This document shows, piece after piece, positions 58,900 through 64,000 of a stretch of 64,000 nucleotides of DNA. How positions within the stretch are numbered: position 1 is the first letter of the stretch; every line of letters begins with the position of its first letter. The notes beneath the pieces are model-generated. The model was not told the origin of the DNA and made no database searches. It was given only the letters and a program-made list of their open reading frames with translations. This stretch comes from Thermomicrobiales bacterium (GTDB lineage Bacteria > Chloroflexota > Chloroflexia > Thermomicrobiales > UBA6265). Location of the stretch: assembly GCA_030447415.1 (NCBI GenBank), contig JAUJOZ010000004.1:161207-225206 (forward strand), read 5' to 3'. The position numbers were made by a program, and so were the translations under genes.

Positions 58900-60543
58900 C
58901 TAGCGCGCGTCGAATACCCACCGCCCGCCGAGCATCGTCGCCACCGGTCGCACGTCGGCAAGATCCTCCGTCGCGATTGTCAGCGGGTCGCGGTCGAGCA
59001 CGACGAGATCGGCCAGCTTGCCGGGCTTGATGGACCCCTTCTCAGCCTCCCGGCCGGTCGCGTAGGCACCGCCTAGCGTGTAGGAACGCAGTGCTGCGTC
59101 GACCCCGATTCGCTCTTTCGGGCCGAGCACGCGGCCGGTTACGGTTTTTCGGGTGATTGCGGCGCACATCCCGACGAAGGGATTGAAGTCGGTGATCGGC
59201 GCGTCGGAGCTGCCGGCGAGCGGGACTCCCGCGTCGAGGTAGGTTCGCATCGGCATCGCGTGGGCGGCGCGATGTTCCCCGACCGCGTTGACGAAGCCCT
59301 CTCCCAGATTGGCGAGGAAGGGGGACGAGACGAGCGCTGGGATCCGGTGCTCGGCCATCAGGCTCAGAACCTCCGCGGTCGGGAAGTAGGCATGGTGGAC
59401 GCGGTGGCGGAGGTCCGGCCGCGGATTCGCCCGCTGCGCGGCGGCGTAGGCGCGGACCACGACCGCCTGCGCCTCGTCCCCGCAGGTGTGGATGTCCATG
59501 GCCCAGCCGAGGTCGTGGACGCGGCGGATCAGCGCCGGGAGCCGCTCAGGGTCGACGACCCAGATGCCGTGGTTGTCCGGTTCGTCCAGATACGGCTCGT
59601 ACATCCGCGCCGTGCGGTCGCTCATCCCGCCGTCCGGCATCAGCTTCACTCCGGCCAGCCGCAGGGTTTCGTCGCCGGTGCCGGCCGTCGCCCGGAGCGT
59701 GGCGAACCGCTCCTCGAGCCCCGCTTCCTCCTCGGGCGGCACGAACCCCCACGCCCCAATCAGCATCTCCGTCCGCACGGTGAGCACCCCCTCGCGCTGC
59801 GCCCGCGCGAAGGCGCGGACCTGGAGCGGGGCGAGACCGGGCTCGGCGACGCCAGTGAGGCCGGTGGTGTTATAGGCACGGCAGGCGGCCGCGATGGCCG
59901 CAACAAGCTCCTCCTCCGTCGGCGGCGTGATGTGGGCGGTAACGAGATCCTTGGCCCGGTCGCGGAAGAGCCCGGTTGGTTCCCCGTGTTCATCGCGCTC
60001 GAAGGAGCCGGCGTAGCGGATATCGCGCGGCGGGTCGGGCGTCTCCCGCGTGATGCCGGCGAGCCGCAGCGCCGCCGAGTTGGCGACGAGCTTGTTCCAG
60101 ACCCGGTGGAGGACGACCGGGTGGTCGGGGGCGACGGCGTCGAGGTCGTACCGCGTCGGGTGACGCCCCTCGGCGAGCAGGCTCTCGTCCCAACCGCGGC
60201 CGATGACCCACCACCCCGGCGGCGTTTGCCGCGCCCGTTCGGCGACGCGGTCCAGCACCTGGCCGATGCTCCGGCAGTCGTAGAGCTGCACCTGTCCGAG
60301 CATGATCCCGGTGGTCAGCAGGTGGTTGTGGGCGTCGATCAGACCGGGGACGACCGTCGCTCCGCGCAGGTCCTCGACGGTCGTGTCCGCCTCCGCCAGT
60401 GCCCGCATCTCGACGTCCGCTCCGACGGCGACGAAGCGCCCGCCCGCGATCGCGACGGCGCTAGCGCTCGGCTGGACGTCGTCCATGGTGTGGACCCGGG
60501 CGTTGGCGAGGACCAGCTCGGGAACGAGGCCGGCAGCGGACAA
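58900..60543 (-). CDS. Amidohydrolase (YtcJ-like, Amidohydro_3)
   Basis: A 547-residue protein. TTG 60543 has AGGAGATAGCG 5 bp upstream and is the best start. Motifs: VVPGLIDAHNHLLTTG (HxH metal ligands), WWVIGRGWDESLLAEGRHPT, DIHTCGDEAQAVVV (His), RHRVHHAYFP (His) and AGSSDAPITDFNP (Asp). C-terminal SIKPGKLADLVVLDRDPLTI is the standard domain end. The YtcJ subgroup hydrolyses amides or N-formyl/N-acyl compounds; specificity not known. Cytosolic. A 9-bp tandem repeat lies between it and the divergent DUF433-type locus. Confidence 0.88.
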   Translation of the reverse strand: MSAAGLVPELVLANARVHTMDDVQPSASAVAIAGGRFVAVGADVEMRALAEADTTVEDLRGATVVPGLIDAHNHLLTTGIMLGQVQLYDCRSIGQVLDRVAERARQTPPGWWVIGRGWDESLLAEGRHPTRYDLDAVAPDHPVVLHRVWNKLVANSAALRLAGITRETPDPPRDIRYAGSFERDEHGEPTGLFRDRAKDLVTAHITPPTEEELVAAIAAACRAYNTTGLTGVAEPGLAPLQVRAFARAQREGVLTVRTEMLIGAWGFVPPEEEAGLEERFATLRATAGTGDETLRLAGVKLMPDGGMSDRTARMYEPYLDEPDNHGIWVVDPERLPALIRRVHDLGWAMDIHTCGDEAQAVVVRAYAAAQRANPRPDLRHRVHHAYFPTAEVLSLMAEHRIPALVSSPFLANLGEGFVNAVGEHRAAHAMPMRTYLDAGVPLAGSSDAPITDFNPFVGMCAAITRKTVTGRVLGPKERIGVDAALRSYTLGGAYATGREAEKGSIKPGKLADLVVLDRDPLTIATEDLADVRPVATMLGGRWVFDAR

Positions 60544-60600
60544 CGCTATCTCCTGTGGCGCGGACGGCGATGAGCAACGACGCCTCTTGATGAGCCCGTC

Positions 60601-60636
60601 GCAGCCGGTGCAGCCGGTGCAGCCGGTGCAGCCGAC
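60601..60636. repeat. 9-bp tandem repeat, four copies
   Basis: The unit gcagccggt occurs three times exactly plus one partly altered copy. It lies in the promoter region between two divergent genes. Copy number may vary between strains. Confidence 0.8.
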
Positions 60637-60687
60637 GGAGATGGTCGCGGTCGGGCGCTAAATTGGCAAAGCGTCAGGAGGAGCGAC

Positions 60688-61236
60688 GTGGCCGCTGATG
60701 GCGGAAAGCACCCAAGCGCCCGCGGCCGGATCGTCGTCTCTCCCGAGATCCTGAGCGGGACGCCGGTCGTGAAGGGTACCCGGATTCCGGCGTCCCTCAT
60801 CCTCAACCTCATCGCCCACGGGTACGCCTTCGATCGCATTCGGCAGGCGTATCCGATCGTCGACGACGCCGACATCCGGGCCGCCGCCTACGCCAATCTC
60901 TCACCGGAGACCGCCCACTTTCTCACCAATACGTTCGGCTTCGACATCGCCAGCCTCCTCGATCTTGGCCTGGGGCACCTCCGCGATGTCGACGTGGTCG
61001 CCCTCGCTCAACGCGAAGGCCAAGTGATCGTCACGTTTGACCTTGACCTCGGCGAAATCTACCACTGACGTGAGCGCGGCCAACCCGGCGTGCTGATCGT
61101 GCGCCTGGCCGACCAGACGGTCGAGTCGGTTAACCGGGTCTCGGGGCGGTTCTTTCGCGGCCAGGGGGGTTCTATCCCGCTAGAGCACGCCCTTGTCGTC
61201 GACGGACAGCGCGTGCGCATGAACTCAGAGCCCTGA
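60688..61236 (+). pseudogene. Collapsed DUF433-DUF5615 toxin-antitoxin locus
   Basis: GTG 60688 (AGGAGG RBS) opens a frame beginning with a DUF433 antitoxin: RIVVSPEILSGTPVVKGTRI and PASLILNLIAHGYAFDRIRQ. In the same frame, without a stop, it continues at about residue 70 into a DUF5615 (VapC45/Mut7-C-like) toxin: NLSPETAHFLTNTFGFDIAS, LLDLGLGHLRDVDVVALAQR and VTFDLDLGEIYH. The toxin's first strand (MKFLxDE), which holds the first catalytic Asp, and the end of the antitoxin are deleted. TGA 61066-61068 interrupts, after which the same frame gives GVLIVRLADQTVESVNRVSG and ends at 61234-61236. The intact 126-codon ORF is 60688-61068. Confidence 0.75.
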
Positions 61237-61551
61237 CCGAACAGACGGAGTCTCCACTGCCAGGCTGCGAGATAGGAAACGTCGTCGCGCTAGGGCCGTC
61301 CCCCATTGATTCGCCCAGCCCCACGAATCCAGGGCTTCGCCTACCACGACCCCGCCGCACTGAGTGCCGCACCACGACACCGTGCGGTCGTGGGCGCCGC
61401 GTACTCCTCGATCGGATAGGGAGCTGGCTACCCATCCTACCGATGCGCTCGTCGCGGCCCGGCGGCATGCTGAGGCGGGACGGCCAGCGACCTGGCAGGC
61501 TCCAAAGTTGGGAGCGGATTCCAGGCACGATCGGAGCGGTGGCAGCGGCGT
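61237..61551. other. Intergenic region, no gene seen
   Basis: About 315 bp between the collapsed toxin-antitoxin locus and the phosphatase gene. No supported feature. Confidence 0.4.
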
Positions 61552-62067
61552 ATGCACGGGTTCTACTGGTTGGTGAAGGACGTGCTCGCGGGCTGCGCGC
61601 TCCCCGGTGGTCGCGGCCGGAACGCCGGCCGTGGTGGGCGGCGGACCGACGACGGGATCGGGGACGGGGCGGCGCTGGACCACGACCTCGCGTGGCTCAG
61701 CGAGCAGGGCATCGGCGCCGTCCTGTCGCTGACGGAAGCACCGCTGCCGCTCGGGGCGCTCGCGCGGCACGGGTTGGCGGAGCTACACCTGCCGGTCGCC
61801 GACTTGCACCCGCCGACGCCGGACCAACTGCAGGCGGCCCTTGCCTTCGTCGACCGGCAGCGGGCGCTCGGTCAGGCCGTTGCCGTCCACTGCCTGATGG
61901 GCCAGGGGCGAACCGGCACGGTCCTCGCTGCCTACCGCATCCGCGGCGGCCTCTGCCCGGAGGCGGCGCTGCGCGAGCTGCGCGCCGTCTGCCCCGGAGC
62001 GGTCGGCAGCGATGAACAGGAGCGCGCCCTCGAAGCGTTCGCCGCCCGCCGCGACTGGATTATCTGA
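61552..62067 (+). CDS. Dual-specificity/protein-tyrosine phosphatase-family protein
   Basis: A 171-residue protein from ATG 61552. The active site is HCLMGQGRTG (C114-x5-R120, Cx5R P-loop). The general-acid region is PVADLHPPTP (D84, analogous to the mobile Asp). The N-terminal part MHGFYWLVKDVLAGCALPGG is the usual start of small bacterial DSP-like proteins. It would remove phosphate from Tyr, or from Ser/Thr or phosphoinositides. Cytosolic. The next gene on the other strand is convergent. Confidence 0.82.
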   Translation: MHGFYWLVKDVLAGCALPGGRGRNAGRGGRRTDDGIGDGAALDHDLAWLSEQGIGAVLSLTEAPLPLGALARHGLAELHLPVADLHPPTPDQLQAALAFVDRQRALGQAVAVHCLMGQGRTGTVLAAYRIRGGLCPEAALRELRAVCPGAVGSDEQERALEAFAARRDWII

Positions 62068-62142
62068 GGATTGGATCGTCTGAGGAAGGGCGAGTGCCGT
62101 AGCACTGGCGCGCCGTCATGCCCTTTCAGTGCCTCTCAGCCC

Positions 62143-63162
62143 TCAGTCCTCACGCGAAGAGCACGCACGATGAGCCACCGTCCTCGCCTCCTGCCCCAAG
62201 ATCCAGCCTTCTACCCGCCGCACCCGTCGATCCGTGGGCTCGCCCGGCGCTCGGCGTCCGAGGACGACGTTCAGCATCCCCAGCAGCCCCACCACGGCGT
62301 CGAACGGATCCTCGCCGTCTGGCGATGGGCCGAATCCGTCCTCGATCTCCCGTTGGAGCGCTGGGTCCAACGCGACCCCGACGGTCTCCGCCCAGTCCAA
62401 GAGAATCCGCGCGTTGGCCGCCCGCGCCCGCTGCGAACGCTTCCCTGACGCCAACCCGGTCGCCGCCCGGGGCCAGGTGATCCCGAGATGGTGATAGACC
62501 TCCCCGGGATACGTTTCGACGGCGACGATGCGGTCCGACCGGAGCAGCGCGGGCAATGACCCCGAGAACGGCCAGATCGCCACACCGAGGACGGGATCAC
62601 GCAGACCCGGCGCGAGCACGTCGCGCCACCCGGCGATCGCCGCCTTACCGACTTGCTGCGCGCCCAGCGTCCAGAACAACGGTGACGCCGCCCGGCGGTG
62701 CGGGTGCGGCCGGTCGCAGACCCGTCGCAGGTCGTCGATCGTCGCTAGTCCGAGCGCCTCGGTCAGGTGCCGTTGGCGCGTGCCGCCCGGCCGATGAGGG
62801 TAAAAGGGCCGCCGTGGGCCGATGCCCTCTCGCTCCTCGGCGACGTCAAAGAACTGTCCCCACTCCTCGCGGCCCAGCCGGGGGAGGAGAGCCAGAAAGT
62901 CTTCGACACCGGCGCGCTCGGCGTACCGGAGCGGCAGCCCGATTGGGAAGTCGAAGCCGACCAGAACGGCACCGTTCGGGTCGGTCGCGTCGAGCAGGCG
63001 CCGAAGCAGCGTGCCGGCGTCTCCCACCGGCTCCGGCGCTTGCGTCACGTAGTGGCCGTCGGCGAGGGCGGCGCGGGCCAGCCAGCGTTTGACCGGCGCG
63101 GTGCCCCAGTCGGCGTGCGCCACGAGCGCCGGCGGGGGAGCAATCGGTGTCGGGCGTGTCAT
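62143..63162 (-). CDS. Uncharacterised protein, RNase H-like (DUF429-type) fold suspected
   Basis: A 339-residue protein whose ATG 63162 overlaps the pcm stop (ATGA). The N-terminus VAHADWGTAPVKRWLARAAL, with GAVLVGFDFPIGLPLRYAER, resembles DUF429-type predicted nucleases, in which a DxG strand and a DFP loop supply metal-binding Asp residues. Later: AIWPFSGSLPALLRSDRIVA-VETYPGEVYHHLG (VETYP, another DUF429 element). The C-terminal GEDPFDAVVGLLGMLNVVLG (DPFDAVVGLLGML) also fits, supplying the final Asp. Enzymatic role unknown. The translational coupling with pcm suggests coexpression. Confidence 0.65.
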   Translation of the reverse strand: MTRPTPIAPPPALVAHADWGTAPVKRWLARAALADGHYVTQAPEPVGDAGTLLRRLLDATDPNGAVLVGFDFPIGLPLRYAERAGVEDFLALLPRLGREEWGQFFDVAEEREGIGPRRPFYPHRPGGTRQRHLTEALGLATIDDLRRVCDRPHPHRRAASPLFWTLGAQQVGKAAIAGWRDVLAPGLRDPVLGVAIWPFSGSLPALLRSDRIVAVETYPGEVYHHLGITWPRAATGLASGKRSQRARAANARILLDWAETVGVALDPALQREIEDGFGPSPDGEDPFDAVVGLLGMLNVVLGRRAPGEPTDRRVRRVEGWILGQEARTVAHRACSSRED

Positions 63163-63866
63163 GTCTGGTGGCCGTTCTCCTGGATCTGGACCGCCCAGCC
63201 GGCGCGTCCGATCAGGGGGACGAAGCGGACCGGGCCCAGGCTGCGCTCCTGCACCTGATCACCTTGACGATCGATCGCGACCAGATGCTGCTCGTGCGGC
63301 TCGCCGACGGGAATGATCATCCGGCCGCCGGCGGGGACCAGCTGGTCGAGGAGCGGAGGCGGGACGCGCGGCCCCCCGGCGGTGACGATGATCCGGTCGT
63401 ACGGCGCGTCCTCGGGCCAGCCGGTGGTGCCGTCGCCGACGTGGATTGCGACGTTGCGATAGCCAAGCTCGCGCAGCAGCGCTTCAGCACCGGAGGCCAG
63501 GGTGGCGTGGCGCTCGACGGACACGACCTCGGCGGCGAGCTCGGCAAGGATGGCGGTCTGGTAGCCAGATCCGGTGCCGACCTCCAGCACCCGCTCCCCG
63601 CCTCGCAGGCCAAGGGCCGCGGTCATCAGCGCGACGACGAACGGCTGGGAGATCGTTTGGCCGGCCCCGATCGGGAGGGCGACGTTGGCCCAGGCATCGG
63701 CCCGGCTTGCCTCGGGCACGAATTGCTCGCGCGGTACACGGGCGAGGGCGCTCAGGACGCGCTCGTCGGCGATGCCCTGGCGCCGCAGCTCGGCCAGCAG
63801 CGCCGCGATCCGCTCCTGGCGCTGGCCGGCGGTCTGGTCGTTGTTCCGGTCCGGTTCGTCTCCCAC
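63159..63866 (-). CDS. pcm: Protein-L-isoaspartate O-methyltransferase
   Basis: A 235-residue enzyme from GTG 63866 (TAGGAGCGGGCCGG upstream). Motifs: SQPFVVALMTAALGLRGGER, VLEVGTGSGYQTAILAEL (the SAM loop) and YDRIIVTAGGPRVPPPLLDQ-LVPAGG. It methylates L-isoaspartyl residues of damaged proteins. The usual N-terminal AVPREQFVP is ARVPREQFVPEASRADAWAN. All core elements are present. It is first in an operon with the 62143 gene (4-bp overlap). Confidence 0.93.
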   Translation of the reverse strand: MGDEPDRNNDQTAGQRQERIAALLAELRRQGIADERVLSALARVPREQFVPEASRADAWANVALPIGAGQTISQPFVVALMTAALGLRGGERVLEVGTGSGYQTAILAELAAEVVSVERHATLASGAEALLRELGYRNVAIHVGDGTTGWPEDAPYDRIIVTAGGPRVPPPLLDQLVPAGGRMIIPVGEPHEQHLVAIDRQGDQVQERSLGPVRFVPLIGRAGWAVQIQENGHQT

Positions 63867-64000
63867 CCGGCCCGCTCCTAGCCCCGGCGGCCGGCCACTC
63901 AAGCGAGGGTGCGCAGGGGGCATACCACGCCCAGGGTCGAAGGACGAGGACCAAGGGCCGAGGCGACTGTCGAGGCGCTGCTGTTTCCGGCGGCCGGTGA
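63867..64000. other. Right window end, no gene seen
   Basis: The last 134 bp contain the region upstream of pcm. No supported feature. Confidence 0.4.

Noticed and set aside
62065..62152. Imperfect inverted purine-rich strings (tgaggattgg / cctcagtcctca)
   Set aside because: Pairing is too imperfect and short to call an element; a weak resemblance to 35065-35090 was noted only.
1..64000. CRISPR arrays, rRNA and tRNA genes
   Set aside because: No regularly spaced direct repeats, no GTTCGAATC-type T-arm and no rRNA signatures were found on either strand by eye.

Overview
This is a 64 kb stretch of very G+C-rich bacterial chromosome. The protein families (MutS, MutL, AlaX, bacterial TyrRS, MnmA, a sortase, YtxH/phage-holin/DUF3618 envelope proteins, Thr/Pro-rich lipoproteins, paired MFS exporters) and the mixed, short-operon layout best fit Chloroflexota, probably class Thermomicrobia (Sphaerobacter-like). 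That placement is an inference from gene content and style; there is no rRNA or other decisive marker. I found no tRNA, rRNA or CRISPR array.

Layout. 0-5 kb: an envelope-stress style operon (DUF2089, SHOCT-like and DUF4097 proteins that share one small helical module), a small ORF and two tandem, overlapping MFS exporters. 5-14.8 kb: a DinB/MDMPI-like protein with a disturbed N-terminus, a ureohydrolase, an ABM monooxygenase, a large MMPL transporter, AlaX, a MocR/LysN-type aminotransferase and a Tat-exported molybdopterin oxidoreductase. 14.8-15.8 kb: a truncated GYD gene next to a decayed IS5-family insertion sequence. 15.9-28.7 kb: membrane proteins, a methyltransferase, tyrS, the mismatch-repair genes mutL and mutS (same strand, split by other genes), a flavin/PNPOx protein, GNAT, and two frameshifted pseudogenes (citrate-synthase-like, SAM methyltransferase).

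28.8-30.2 kb is an accessory island of lower G+C. It has a good sigma70-like promoter, three strong stem-loops and a two-gene unit of short unknown proteins whose first member resembles DUF4258/RelE-type toxins. 30.3-39.9 kb: apt, an M19 dipeptidase, fabI, a uronate-dehydrogenase-like SDR, a second SDR, a formyltransferase-like protein, an EEP-family nuclease, a Phd-PIN toxin-antitoxin pair and nhaA. 40-46.4 kb: a relic of an ArsB/NhaD permease, a lipoprotein that is almost entirely Thr/Pro/Ala repeat, a mini Trm112-like ORF, an ArsB/NhaD-family permease behind a structured leader with an intrinsic terminator, a cytochrome c lipoprotein paired with a multi-TM protein, and a GNAT enzyme.

47-58.4 kb: YtxH and other small membrane proteins, mnmA, a sortase, an oligopeptide-type ABC importer (binding protein plus two permeases), a cluster of holin-family/DUF3618/ElaB-like envelope proteins, and a secreted HEVAH peptidase. 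58.5-64 kb: a PIN-domain relic, a YtcJ-like amidohydrolase, a collapsed DUF433-DUF5615 toxin-antitoxin locus, a dual-specificity-type phosphatase, and a pcm operon with an uncharacterised partner.

Degenerate toxin-antitoxin loci, broken genes and one dead IS show ongoing gene decay at several spots between otherwise ordinary housekeeping genes. The strongest candidates for something undescribed are the 29-30 kb island with its small gene pair, the structured leader before the permease at 42.7 kb, the SHOCT-module operon at the left end, and the cytochrome c without a Met ligand and its membrane partner.
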